Below are positions 15,190 through 24,700 of a DNA stretch of 51,062 nt, piece by piece (the first letter of the stretch is position 1; each line of letters starts with the position of its first letter). The notes beneath the pieces are model-generated. The model saw nothing but the letters and a program-made list of their open reading frames with translations, did not search any database and was not told where the DNA came from. This DNA comes from Oerskovia rustica (GTDB lineage Bacteria; Actinomycetota; Actinomycetes; Actinomycetales; Cellulomonadaceae). Position numbers and translations under genes: made by a program. Location of the stretch: contig NZ_JACSQQ010000001.1 of assembly GCF_014836555.1 (NCBI RefSeq), positions 113,284 through 164,345 on the forward strand, written 5' to 3'.

Positions 15190-16110
15190 ATGTCTCCCGC
15201 ACGTCACCACCAGGCTCGTCGTCGCACCGCGATCGTCGCGTCCTCGCTCGCCCTCGGGCTCGGCCTCTCGGCCTGCGCCTCGGGCACCGACGCCGGCTCC
15301 GGAGGCGAGGCCGACAAGGACATCACGATCGCGATCCACTCTGGCTGGGACGAGGGCATCGCGGTGTCGCACCTCTTCAAGGCCATCCTCGAGGACGAGG
15401 GCTACACGGTCCGCACCGAGACGGCCGACCCCGGCGTCGTCTACACGGGCATGGCCGGAGGCGACTTCGACGTCAACTTCGACATGTGGCTGCCCCTCAC
15501 GCACGCCGACTACAAGAAGCAGTACGGCGACGACCTCGAGGACCTCGGCTACTGGTACGACGACGCCAAGCTGACCATCGCGGTCAACGAGGACGCGCCG
15601 ATCGACAGCATCGACGAGCTCGCCGCGAACGCCGACCTGTTCGGCAACCGCATCGTCGGCATCGAGTCGGGCGCGGGCCTGACCCGCATCACGCAGGACG
15701 AGGCCATCCCGGCCTACGGCCTGGAGGGCATGGACTTCGTCATCTCCTCGACCCCGGCCATGCTCGCCGAGCTCAAGGGCGCGACCGACGCGGGCGAGAA
15801 CGTCGCCGTCACGCTGTGGCGTCCGCACTGGGCCTACGACGCCTTCCCCGTCAAGGACCTCGAGGACCCGAAGGGTGCCATGGGCGAGGCCGAGAAGATC
15901 CACTCGGTCGCCCGCACCGGCTTCACCGAGGACCACCCCGACGTCGCGTCGTGGATCTCCGCGCTCACGCTGAGCGACGAGCAGCTCTTCTCGCTCGAGA
16001 ACATCATGTTCAACGAGAACGAGGGCGCGGACAACGACGCCTCGGTGCGCGAGTGGCTCGAGGCCAACCCGACGTTCGTCGACGACCTCAAGGCCGCCGC
16101 GGAGGCCTGA
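15190..16110 (+). CDS. proX: Glycine betaine-binding lipoprotein
   Basis: The 306-residue OpuAC-type protein has a lipoprotein signal peptide with lipobox LSAC (C29). Trp-rich segments (HSGWDEG, DMWLP, LWRPHWAYD) are of the type that forms the aromatic cage for quaternary ammonium groups. It captures betaine-like osmolytes outside the membrane and delivers them to the permease. ATG at 15190 follows GAAGGAAGG. The ATPase-permease-binding protein order and a strong hairpin after the stop (16129-16157) close the operon. Confidence 0.93.
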   Translation: MSPARHHQARRRTAIVASSLALGLGLSACASGTDAGSGGEADKDITIAIHSGWDEGIAVSHLFKAILEDEGYTVRTETADPGVVYTGMAGGDFDVNFDMWLPLTHADYKKQYGDDLEDLGYWYDDAKLTIAVNEDAPIDSIDELAANADLFGNRIVGIESGAGLTRITQDEAIPAYGLEGMDFVISSTPAMLAELKGATDAGENVAVTLWRPHWAYDAFPVKDLEDPKGAMGEAEKIHSVARTGFTEDHPDVASWISALTLSDEQLFSLENIMFNENEGADNDASVREWLEANPTFVDDLKAAAEA

Positions 16111-16128
16111 GCCTCCCGGGACGCGACC

Positions 16129-16157
16129 GGCCCGCCCCCCCCCGGGGGGGGCGGGCC
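16129..16157. terminator. GC-only hairpin, nine C then eight G in the centre
   Basis: GGCCCG, C9, G8 and CGGGCC form an almost perfect self-complementary block between the convergent betaine operon (stop 16110) and CDF gene (stop 16184). It has no U-run. A near-twin lies at 17247-17266 on the other side of the CDF gene. Confidence 0.7.
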
Positions 16158-16183
16158 CGTCGTGCGTCCCCGGCCCGCAGCCT

Positions 16184-17128
16184 TCAGTCCGGGGCCACCG
16201 CGCCCGGGACACCGGGCTCGGCCCGGCGCAGGTCCGGCTCGAGATAGATGGAGCGCGCGATCGGGACGGCCGCACGGACGCGTTCCTCGGCGGCGTCGAT
16301 GGCCCGCGCGATCGACGCCCCGTCGGTGGTCGCCGTGACCTCGATCTTGGCCGCGACGAGCAGCTCCTCGGGTCCGAGGTGCAGCGTCTTGAGGTGGATG
16401 ACGGACGCGACGCCCTCGCCCACGAGAGCCGTGCGGATCGCGGCGACGTCGGCGCTGGTCGCGGACTCGCCGAGCAGCAGCGAGCTGGTCTCCAGGGCCA
16501 GGACGATCGCGATGAGGACCAGCAGGATGCCGATGCACGCGGTGCCGGCGGCGTCCCAGCGCCCGTCCCCCGTGACCAGGGTCAGCCCCACGCCACCGAG
16601 GGCGAGGACCAGGCCGATCAGTGCGCCGAAGTCCTCGAGGAGCACCACGGGGAGCTCGGGCGCCTTGGCGTTGCGGACGAACGACGGCCACGACTGCTCA
16701 CCGCGCACGGTGTTCGACTCACGGATCGCGGTGCGGAACGAGAACCCCTCCATGCCGATCGCGACCAGCAGGACCGCGATGGGGACCCACTGCCACTCGG
16801 TGATGGGGTGCGGGTCCTGCCACTTGTGCCACGCCTCGTACAGAGCGAACAGCCCACCGACCGTGAACAGCACGATCGAGACGATAAACGCGTAGACGTA
16901 GCGTTCGCGGCCGTACCCGAAGGGGTGCTCCTCGTCGGCCGCCCGTCGCGACCGTCTCCCGCCGAGGAGCAGCAACGCCTGGTTGCCCGAGTCGGCGAGC
17001 GAGTGCACGCCCTCGGCGAGCATCGACGAGGCTCCGGTGAGGCCCCACGCGACGAACTTCGTGACGGCAATGCCCATGTTCGCGAGCAGTGCCGCGACGA
17101 CCGCCTTGGTGCCGCCCTGAGCTGACAT
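16184..17128 (-). CDS. Cation diffusion facilitator family transporter
   Basis: The 314-residue protein has about six hydrophobic segments and CDF signatures HSLADSGNQALLLLG (metal-site H and D) and HPFGYGRERYVYAF, followed by a cytoplasmic C-terminal domain (about 220-300). It most resembles the ZNT9-like branch. It probably exports a divalent metal such as zinc, cobalt or manganese in exchange for protons; the metal cannot be read from sequence. ATG at 17128 follows AAGGAGA by 8 bases. It is bounded by GC hairpins on both sides and seems to be a single-gene unit. Confidence 0.93.
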   Translation of the reverse strand: MSAQGGTKAVVAALLANMGIAVTKFVAWGLTGASSMLAEGVHSLADSGNQALLLLGGRRSRRAADEEHPFGYGRERYVYAFIVSIVLFTVGGLFALYEAWHKWQDPHPITEWQWVPIAVLLVAIGMEGFSFRTAIRESNTVRGEQSWPSFVRNAKAPELPVVLLEDFGALIGLVLALGGVGLTLVTGDGRWDAAGTACIGILLVLIAIVLALETSSLLLGESATSADVAAIRTALVGEGVASVIHLKTLHLGPEELLVAAKIEVTATTDGASIARAIDAAEERVRAAVPIARSIYLEPDLRRAEPGVPGAVAPD

Positions 17129-17246
17129 GGCGTGGCTCTCCTTCGACTCGGGACGTCGCAGGGCGCGGCCCGCGGCGAGTGCTCGGTCCAGCATCGCACC
17201 GCGGGCTCACCGTGGGGACGGGAACCGTGGAACACGCCGCGGGCCC

Positions 17247-17266
17247 CCGCCCCCCCGGGGGGGCGG
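17247..17266. terminator. GC-only hairpin with C7/G7 centre
   Basis: A perfect 10-base palindrome arm (CCGCCCCCCC and its complement) lies 39-58 bp after the Trm112-like gene stop and 120 bp before the CDF start. It probably ends the manB-Trm112 transcript. Like the 16129 hairpin it lacks a U-run. Confidence 0.65.
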
Positions 17267-17304
17267 CGCTCGCGCCCGTCGTCGTCGAAGGACGGCGCAG
17301 GTCC

Positions 17305-17523
17305 CTAGAGGGCCCGCGCGTCGCCTTCGAGCAGCACGGGGATCCCGTCGCGGACCGGGTAGGCGAGCGGGCGCTCCGGGTCGGTCGAGCGGAGCTCTGG
17401 GCTGCCGTCCGGAGCCGTGCCGTCCACGAGCGTGGCTCCGGTCACGGGGCACCGCAGCGCCTCGCGGACCCACGGGTCGAGGGTGACCGGCCCGGGGGTG
17501 CCCGGCGTCGTGTCGTTGCTCAT
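17305..17523 (-). CDS. Trm112-family small protein
   Basis: The 72-residue protein has the family pattern: LDPWVREALRCPVTGATL near the start and RPLAYPVRDGIPVLLEGDARAL at the end. Bacterial Trm112-like proteins are thought to act as small partners or stabilisers of enzymes, including methyltransferases. Only one of the usual paired cysteines is evident (C25), so a zinc site is doubtful. The ATG lies 10 bases after the manB stop, so the two genes are cotranscribed. Confidence 0.85.
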   Translation of the reverse strand: MSNDTTPGTPGPVTLDPWVREALRCPVTGATLVDGTAPDGSPELRSTDPERPLAYPVRDGIPVLLEGDARAL

Positions 17524-17533
17524 GTGCTCGGCC

Positions 17534-19000
17534 TCAGCTCTCGTTCTCGGTGGCGCGCACGAGCGACAGGACGTCGTCTCGCACCTTCTCCATGATGTCC
17601 TCGTCGGCGGCCTCGACGTTGAGCCGCAGGAGCGGCTCGGTGTTGGACGCACGCAGGTTGAACCACCACTGCGGGTGGGAGTCCCAGTGGGAGACGGTGA
17701 GGCCGTCGAGCTCGTCGACCACGACCGGCCCCGCCCCTTCCTCGGTCACGTACGCCTGGACCACGCGGGCCCGGGCGGCGGGGACGTCGTCGACCTGGGA
17801 GTTGATCTCGCCGCTCGCGGTGTAGGGCTCGTAGACCTCGCCGAGCGCGGACAGCGGGTGCTCCTGCCCGCCCAGGGCCGCGAGCACGTGCATGGCCGCG
17901 AGCATGCCCGTGTCCGCGAAGAAGAAGTCGCGGAAGTAGTAGTGGGCGCTGTGCTCGCCGCCGAACACCGCGTCGTTGTCGGCCATCTGCGCCTTGATGA
18001 ACGAGTGGCCGACACGCGTGCGGACGACCTTCGCCCCTGCCGCGGTCATGAAGTCCGGGACGGCGCGTGACGTGATGAGGTTGTGGATGATCGTCGGGAC
18101 CCGCCCCGCGGCCTTCTCGCGCTCGACCTCGCGCAGTCCCACGAGGGCCGTGATCGCGGACGGGGACACCGGGTCGCCGTGCTCGTCGATCACGAAGCAG
18201 CGGTCGGCGTCGCCGTCGAACGCCAGGCCCAGGTCCGCGTCGTGCTCGACGACCGCGGCCTGCAGGTCCAGCAGGTTCTTGGGGTCGAGCGGGTTCGCCT
18301 CGTGGTTCGGGAACGTCCCGTCGAGCTCGAAGTACAGGGGCACGACGTCGAGCGGCAGCGCCTCGAGACCTGCCGCGGTCCCCAGGACCGCGGGTGCCGT
18401 GAGGCCGCCCATGCCGTTGCCCGCGTCGATCACGACCTTGAGCGGGCGGATGCCCCGCAGGTCGACGAGCGAGCGCAGGAACGACGCGTAGTCCGCGAGC
18501 ATGTCGCGGTCGGTGATCTCGCCACGGTCCGCGACCGGGGCGGGCAGCTCGCCGTCGAGGTACTCCTGGGCGAGCTCGCGCACCGTGACCAGGCCCGAGT
18601 CCTGCCCCACCGGTCGGGCGCCCGCACGGCACAGCTTGATGCCGTTGTAGACCGCCGGGTTGTGAGAGGCCGTGAACATGGCGCCCGGGACGTCCAGCGC
18701 GCCCGACGCGTAGTAGAGGCCGTCGGTCGAGCACAGCCCGATCCGGAGCACGTCCACGCCGGCGTCCGCGAGGCCCTCGGCGAACGCGTCGACGAGCTCG
18801 GGTCCGCTGTCGCGCATGTCCCGCCCGACGGCGACGCTCGGGCGGGCGGTCGCCTCACGCCCGGTGGTGGTCGCCTCGGGGAGGACCACGACACGGGCGA
18901 AGGCCGCGCCGATCGCACGGGCGACCTGTGGGTTGAACTGGTCCGGGACGGTGCCTCGGACGTCGTAGGCCTTGATGAGCTGGGTCAGGTCGATGGGCAC
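17534..19000 (-). CDS. manB: Phosphomannomutase / phosphoglucomutase
   Basis: The 488-residue enzyme interconverts hexose 6-phosphate and 1-phosphate, feeding mannose-1-phosphate or glucose-1-phosphate into wall glycan synthesis. Signatures are TASHNP (110-115, phosphoserine S112), metal loop DGDADR (262-267), sugar-binding GGEHS (347-351) and the phosphate loop RASNTEP. GTG at 19000 lies 6 bases after a TAGGCT box with no ribosome site, so the mRNA is probably leaderless. In many actinobacteria manA and a SIS-domain gene follow; here only the Trm112-like gene does. Confidence 0.96.
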   Translation of the reverse strand: MPIDLTQLIKAYDVRGTVPDQFNPQVARAIGAAFARVVVLPEATTTGREATARPSVAVGRDMRDSGPELVDAFAEGLADAGVDVLRIGLCSTDGLYYASGALDVPGAMFTASHNPAVYNGIKLCRAGARPVGQDSGLVTVRELAQEYLDGELPAPVADRGEITDRDMLADYASFLRSLVDLRGIRPLKVVIDAGNGMGGLTAPAVLGTAAGLEALPLDVVPLYFELDGTFPNHEANPLDPKNLLDLQAAVVEHDADLGLAFDGDADRCFVIDEHGDPVSPSAITALVGLREVEREKAAGRVPTIIHNLITSRAVPDFMTAAGAKVVRTRVGHSFIKAQMADNDAVFGGEHSAHYYFRDFFFADTGMLAAMHVLAALGGQEHPLSALGEVYEPYTASGEINSQVDDVPAARARVVQAYVTEEGAGPVVVDELDGLTVSHWDSHPQWWFNLRASNTEPLLRLNVEAADEDIMEKVRDDVLSLVRATENES

Positions 19001-19006
19001 CCGGTC

Positions 19007-19012
19007 AGCCTA
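19007..19012 (-). promoter_or_regulatory. TAGGCT -10 box of manB, leaderless
   Basis: TAGGCT is followed by only 6 bases (GACCGG) before the GTG start. With the usual 6-8 bp from -10 to the transcript start, the mRNA would begin at the start codon. Confidence 0.6.
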
Positions 19013-19035
19013 GCCGGGACGGCCGGGGAGCGCGT

Positions 19036-19389
19036 TCAGTCGCCCTCGGCGCGCAGGACCCGCAGGTGACCTCGGCGCCCGACCTCGGTGACGTCGTCGG
19101 GCTCAGGACCGGGACGCGGGCGTCCCGCCTCCCGGACGGCCTCGGCGAGCGCCGAGAGGTCGTCGGCGCTGGGGCCGGTCTCGACGAAGTGCTGCGCGAG
19201 ACGCACGACCTCCCAGCCACGGGGCGCGGTGAGGCGCTCGGCGTGCTCGGCGCACAGGTCGTAGCTGTGCGGCTCGGCCAGGTGGGCCAGGGGCCCGAGC
19301 ACGGCGGTCGAGTCCGCGTAGACGTAGGTGAGGGTCGCCACCGAAGCACGGGTGCATGCGGTGCGCGAGCACTGTCTGACGGATCTCAC
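19036..19389 (-). CDS. DUF3499 protein
   Basis: The 117-residue actinobacterial protein has the family signature CSRTACTRASVATLTYVYADS, then PHSYDLCAEHAERLTAPRGWEVVRL. The conserved C..C/C..H set could bind a metal such as zinc. Function is unknown. The gene is conserved next to phosphomannomutase in this phylum, as here. GTG at 19389 lies exactly 6 bases after TAGTGT, so it too appears leaderless. Confidence 0.9.
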   Translation of the reverse strand: MRSVRQCSRTACTRASVATLTYVYADSTAVLGPLAHLAEPHSYDLCAEHAERLTAPRGWEVVRLAQHFVETGPSADDLSALAEAVREAGRPRPGPEPDDVTEVGRRGHLRVLRAEGD

Positions 19390-19395
19390 GGGCTG

Positions 19396-19401
19396 ACACT
19401 A
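19396..19401 (-). promoter_or_regulatory. TAGTGT -10 box of the DUF3499 gene, leaderless
   Basis: TAGTGT on the minus strand, 6 bases (CAGCCC), then GTG. It has the same geometry as manB. Confidence 0.55.
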
Positions 19402-19496
19402 CGCCCTGCGGGGTGGTCGCGGTGCCATACACGCCGTGCGCCCGTCCCGCACGTCGTGGTCACGGCGCGGTCGCGGCGGACGCCCGGCGGTTCGTC

Positions 19497-19502
19497 TAGG
19501 CT
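19497..19502 (+). promoter_or_regulatory. TAGGCT -10 box of the metallopeptidase-family gene
   Basis: TAGGCT is followed by 7 bases (CGGAGGC) and then GTG at 19510. A purine-rich GGAGG lies in that gap, but it would not be fully transcribed if initiation is at the usual distance. Confidence 0.55.
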
Positions 19503-19509
19503 CGGAGGC

Positions 19510-20061
19510 GTGCCCGGTCACTCGCCCTCCCCCGCCCCGCACGGTTCGCGCCGTCGCCCTGAGAAGGCATCGACCGACGCCCCGGCGCCGCTCGTCGCGT
19601 CTCTGCAGATCCCACCGCGCGGGCCGGACCTCAACGACGTCGGACCGCACCCGCGACGTCGCGACCGGCGCGGACGCGGCGTCCGCGGGCCGCTGCTCCC
19701 GCCGTCGGCCCCTGCGAACCGCACGCGCGGCGAGAAGTTCGACGAGCACGTCATCGCGACCATCAGCCTGCTCGAGCGCGGATGGTCCCGCCAGCTCCAC
19801 GGCACCGAGTTCGCGGTCGAGGACGTCCCGCCCTCGGACCCCGCCCCCTGGGAGGACGCCGGGGTCCCCCTCGGGCGCTACTTCCCTGCCGACGCCGGGC
19901 AGCCGGCCCGCGTCGTCGTCTACCGCCGCCCCGTCGAGTCCCGGGCGTTCGACGACGACGACCTGGCCGACCTGGTGCGCGACGTCGTCGTCGAGCAGGT
20001 CGCGCACATGCTCGCGCGCACGCCCGAGGAGATCGACCCCCGCTACCAGGGCGGCCGCTGA
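19510..20061 (+). CDS. Metallopeptidase-family (zincin-like PF06262) protein without HExxH
   Basis: The 183-residue product has a basic disordered N-terminus (about 70 residues) and a C-terminal domain with PARVVVYRRPVESRA, then LADLVRDVVVEQVAHMLARTPEEIDPRY. This aligns with the actinobacterial branch of the PF06262 minimal zincin-like family, where the HExxH helix is replaced by V-E-Q-V-A-H. Catalysis is therefore doubtful. It is divergent from the DUF3499 gene, a conserved pairing. The start GTG is chosen from the TAGGCT promoter 7 bases upstream. Confidence 0.8.
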   Translation: MPGHSPSPAPHGSRRRPEKASTDAPAPLVASLQIPPRGPDLNDVGPHPRRRDRRGRGVRGPLLPPSAPANRTRGEKFDEHVIATISLLERGWSRQLHGTEFAVEDVPPSDPAPWEDAGVPLGRYFPADAGQPARVVVYRRPVESRAFDDDDLADLVRDVVVEQVAHMLARTPEEIDPRYQGGR

Positions 20062-20065
20062 CGGG

Positions 20066-21763
20066 TCAGCCGGGCAGCCCCGCGGTCCGCGTGGCGCGCA
20101 CGTCCACGCTCCCCTGGCTCTCGGCCGGAGGAACCGGTAGGAGCACGGAGACCAAGGTCCCCGGCGCCCCCTCGGGCGCGCCGGTGAGCGGGGCACCGGC
20201 CGTCGCGAGGACCGACCAGACAGGCTCCGGTCCGGTCCCGTCCTCGCCCGCGTCGAGGGTCAGGACGGCGGGTTCGGTACCGGCCCCCAGCACCGCGGCG
20301 TCGAACGTGGCGGTCGAGCCCGCAGGAACGTCGAGGGCCTTCTCCCCGAGCAGGGCGCCGTCCGGCCCGTAGGCACGCAACGTGCCGCGGAACGCCCCCG
20401 TCGGGTCGGAGTCATCGGAGCGCTCCCGAGGGACCGCGCCCACGCGGACCAGGCTCGACGTACCGGGCACCAGCGTGACGGTGCCGCGGTCGTGCGTCCC
20501 GCGCGACCCGGCGGGCGTCTCGTCGCCGGTGGCGGCCGCAGCGACCGGGATCGACGCGATCCACGCGCGATCGACCGGCACCGCGCCCGAGGGCGAGTCC
20601 TCGACGGCGTCGCCCGCCCGGGCCTCGGACGCCCCGGCCACGACCGGCACCGTGGCGTCCACCACGACCGTGTACGACCCGGCGGGCAGCCCCCCGAGCG
20701 ACTGGTCGGTCACGACTCCCGGGGACAGCTCTACCTGCTCACCCCCACGTACCCGGACGCGACCGTCCGCACCATAGACCGTCAGCGTCGCGGTCCCTGC
20801 CTCGGCCCCCGGTGCCAGAAGCCTGACCTGCGGGGCGAGCGCGTCGTCGACGGCCTCCCCCGAGCTCGTGAACCCGACGGCCGTGCTGAGCGACGGCGCA
20901 GCCCCGGGGACCACGTAGTCGACGCCGAGCGGCACGAGGCCCGCGAGCGTGCTGTGCTGCAGGTAGGCCGCGACCGTCCCTCCCGTCGACTCGACGCGGA
21001 CCGCGAGCCGGCGCTGCTCGGGCGCTGCCGCCTCGACCAGCGTCACGACCTCCTCGCCGGGCGGGACCAGGTACTGGCCCCCGCCGCTCAGGACGACCTG
21101 GCCCCCGGGGCCCCACACCTCGATCCGCACGGTCGCAGGCGTGCGGCCGGGGTTCTGGAGCACGAGCTGCGCGCTGCTGCCGACCTCGGTGCTCCCTCCG
21201 ACGAGCCAGTGGTCGATGTCCGGTGTCGCGCAGCTCGCCGCCGCGAGCCCGCGCAGGTCCCCCGCGGTCGTCGTCGACGCCACGGCGGCCGCGACGCGAG
21301 TGTCGACCGGCATCCCGGCGCCGACCCGCAGCGCCTGCCCCTCGGAGACGTCGGCCAGCGAGACCACCGTGGCACCCGCGTCGTCCGGTTCGAGCGGCGC
21401 CGCGTCGAGCGCCTCGAGCCCCGTGAGCGTCACGGGCGTCTCACCGGGAGCCCCCGTCGTCGAACCCCCACCGACCACACCGGCGCGCAGCACGGTCGCC
21501 GTCTCGACAGGCGCGGCGCCGAACTGGGCGTCGCCCACCTGTGCCGAGTCCGCCAGGCGGACGGGCGCGGGGCACACGAGGGTACGTTCGGGCGTCGACG
21601 CCTCGATCTGCTCGACGTCCGCCGCGGCACCGGGGACAGTCCCGAAGTCGTCCGGAAGCCCGACGGCGGCCACCGCACCCGTGAGGGCGACGGCCACCAG
21701 GCCGGTGCCGATCGTCGCCACGCGGCGCAGCAGGGGGTGCGGTCTGGCGCTTCTGGTGGTCAC
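20066..21763 (-). CDS. DUF5719 secreted/membrane-anchored protein
   Basis: The 565-residue protein has an N-terminal membrane anchor or signal (LLRRVATIGTGLVAVALTGAVAAVGL) and an extracytoplasmic part built of beta-rich segments (WGPGGQVVLSGGGQYLVPPGEE, YLQHSTLAGLVPLGVDYVVP). Such proteins always seem to follow a large glycosyltransferase/membrane protein in Micrococcales, as here. Function is unknown; a wall-glycan role is inferred from context. The GTG at 21763 is 5 bases after the upstream stop, with GAGG inside the upstream gene, so translation is coupled. The 3' end is only 4 bp from the convergent metallopeptidase gene. Confidence 0.82.
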   Translation of the reverse strand: MTTRSARPHPLLRRVATIGTGLVAVALTGAVAAVGLPDDFGTVPGAAADVEQIEASTPERTLVCPAPVRLADSAQVGDAQFGAAPVETATVLRAGVVGGGSTTGAPGETPVTLTGLEALDAAPLEPDDAGATVVSLADVSEGQALRVGAGMPVDTRVAAAVASTTTAGDLRGLAAASCATPDIDHWLVGGSTEVGSSAQLVLQNPGRTPATVRIEVWGPGGQVVLSGGGQYLVPPGEEVVTLVEAAAPEQRRLAVRVESTGGTVAAYLQHSTLAGLVPLGVDYVVPGAAPSLSTAVGFTSSGEAVDDALAPQVRLLAPGAEAGTATLTVYGADGRVRVRGGEQVELSPGVVTDQSLGGLPAGSYTVVVDATVPVVAGASEARAGDAVEDSPSGAVPVDRAWIASIPVAAAATGDETPAGSRGTHDRGTVTLVPGTSSLVRVGAVPRERSDDSDPTGAFRGTLRAYGPDGALLGEKALDVPAGSTATFDAAVLGAGTEPAVLTLDAGEDGTGPEPVWSVLATAGAPLTGAPEGAPGTLVSVLLPVPPAESQGSVDVRATRTAGLPG

Positions 21764-21768
21764 GGGCA

Positions 21769-24700
21769 CTACCTCGTTCCGGTCCGACGACGTCCCACCG
21801 GTACGGCGAGGAGCACGAAGATCAACAGGGTCAGACCCGCCACCGCGAGCCAGGGCAACCGGTGCTCGGGGACGAAGCCGATCGAGAGCGCCCCCTCCTC
21901 GGAGCCGAGGAGGAAGGCCTGGCGGCCGTCGACCTCGGTGCGTTCGAGGACGCGACCGTCGAGCGTCGCGGTCCACCCGGGATCCGCGGTCTCGGCGAGC
22001 ACGATCGCGCGCTCAGCACCACCCGCCTCGACGCGGGCCGCGACGGACCGGTCGTCAGCAGGGAGGAGCCGTTCGACCACGACGGGCTCGTCGGTGGCGC
22101 CCGGGGCCGCGACCGGCAGCGTCTCGACGACACGCGCCCACGCCGGGGCGTCCGTCTCCAGCGGGCCGGGAGCGACCCGCCACAGCACCGACGTCTGCCC
22201 CTCGGTCACCCGCTCGAGACCCGGCACCATGTCGAGACGCGCCACGAGCTCGGCACGCTCACGCTCGGCGACCGCGTCCTCGGTCGTCGAGGTCGGCAGC
22301 ACGACGGCACCGACGCCCAGGTCACCGAGCTCGCGCGCCGCGCCGGCAGCACTCCCCGTCGCCATGCCCGCCACGATCGCCGGGAGGTCCCCCTGCGCGT
22401 ACGACGGGTCGAGCATGGCCCGCGCCTGCACGACGCTCGACGCGTCGATCATCTGGGGCCCGTCTCCTCGCAGGAGCGCGTACTCGAGGACTCCGCCGGG
22501 GGCGAGCTCGAGCGACAGCACGCGCACCTCGCGCTCGGATTCCTGCATCTGCTGGCCGACCTTCGGGACGACAGGCTCGGTCACGACGGCCAGGTCTCCG
22601 ACGGTCCCGTCCCGGTCGGTCGCCGTCAGGGTCCACGACGTCACCGACGCGACGGGGACGAGGACCGCGACCAGCGCGAGCAGGCCGACGCCGCCCGCCC
22701 GCCACCCGGCGAGCGCACGGTCGCGACGGGCCGTGCGGCGAGGGTGCTTCTCGACAGGCTGCCGTGCTCCCGTCGTGCTGGACGTGGGAGCCCCCTGCGT
22801 CTCCGCGGCCCCGGCCCCCGCGGGGGCGTCCGCGGTGACCTGCGGGTCGGCCGATCGGGCGTGCCGCAGCCCAGGAGCCCCGAGCAGCGCGGCCCCCAGG
22901 AGCCCCAGGACGACGACCGAGACCCCTGCGCCAGGCCAACCGCGGACAGGGCCGTCCGCCGAGACGGCGACCTCGACCGCCCCGGTGACGACGGCGGCGG
23001 CGAGACCCAGTGCGGCGACGAACCAGGCGCAGGCCACGCCGGCCACCCGCGCACGGAAGAGCGCGAGCACTGCGAGCGTGGCGACCAGTGTTCCCGTCGC
23101 CAGGGGCGCGAAGCGGGCGACCTCGCCGACCACCCCGCCGTCGAGGCCGAACCACGGGGCCGCCTCGACCGGCATCCCGAGGAGCTGCTGCCACGCCGGT
23201 GCCGCTTCCGAGCCGACCGGCACGCCTGGACCGGTCGCCAGGAGGCGCCACCCACCGTCGGTCCAGGTGGTACCGACGTGATACCAGAAGGGAGCCAGGA
23301 GCACGAGGGAGGGAAGCAGGACCAGGAGCAGGTACCGGCGGTGCTGCCGCGCCGCCACGGCGACGACGCCCAGCGCCAGGACGAACACCGGGAGGAGGAC
23401 AGGGGCCCCGCACACCGCGACGAGCAGAGCGAGCCCCGCGGCTGCCGCCGCGCCGACCGAGCCTGGCCGCCGCCGCCTGAACGCTCGCCGGCCCGCCTGC
23501 GCACGGCCGCCCACCGGCCCGAGCGCAGGGCTCAGCTCGTCGTACGCCTGAACTCCCAGGGCGCGCAGGATCCCCAGCGCGACCCATGGAAGGGCGGCGT
23601 GCGCGACGAGGGCGCCGAGCCGTCCCTCGCCGAGCGCGAGGACGAAGGACGGGGCAGCAACCCACACGAGCGCGGCCCAGGCCCGCAGCCAGACGGAGCG
23701 GGTCACCCCGCCCGCCGCGAACCAGGCACCCAGCCCCGCGACCACGAACGACAGCACCACCAGGACACCGACCGCCGGCTGGAGCGATCCCCCGCCGAGC
23801 AGCGCCAGCGGGAAGAGGAACGTCGTGAAGGGGTCGGCAGGTGCGGGCGAGCCCAGCCCGTCCGCGACCCAGCCACCGGTCGCTGCCTGCCAGATGGCCG
23901 CGAAGCTCCCGTCCGCCGGGAGGAGCTCGCCACCGACGAAGCGCCCACCGGCGGCGAGGGTCCCGAGGACCGACCCGAAGACGACCGCGGTCAGTGCGAG
24001 GAGGGCGAGCGTCAGCAGCCCGAGCATGGTGCGACGCCGACGACCGATCGCGCGGAGCTCCGCCCGCTCGAGATCCGTGGGAGCCGTCGACACCCGGTGC
24101 TCCTCGGCGTTCGCCAACCGGTGGTCCCTGCGCTCCCCGAGGACGTCGCGCCAGGTGCCCTGGAGGGGGGTCAGCGCACGTCGGGGAAGAACGCTCGTGC
24201 GGCGGACCGACCGGCGGGACCGAGCGAGCGCGGGGAGCCGGACGACCGCCCAGAGCGGCGCGAGGAGCTCGTCCCGCGCCTGCGCCGGCCGCTTGATCGC
24301 GAGTCGGTACATGGCCTGGAACGGTGCCCACAGGATCATGGCGATCACGGCGGGTACGAGCATCGGCCAGGCGACGCTCACGAGCCGGTAGTGCAGGTGG
24401 CTGCGACGCCGGGGCCCGTACGACGCCTCGACGTCCGGCACCCGGGGCTCGTCGTCGTCCTCGTGGCGCCCTTCGTCGCGGAGGTCGAGGAGCGACGCCT
24501 GCGCGTGCCGGACCACGGCACGCGGGACGACCACGACCCGGTGCCCGGCGAGGCGCGCGCGGCGGCAGAGGTCGAGCCCGTCTCCGAACACCCCGTACTC
24601 GGGGTCGGTGCCCTCCAACGCCTGCCAGACCGAGGTGCGCACGAGCGCACCGGCGAGGCCCACGGCGAAGACGTCCTCGCGAGCGTCGTGCTGCCCCTGG

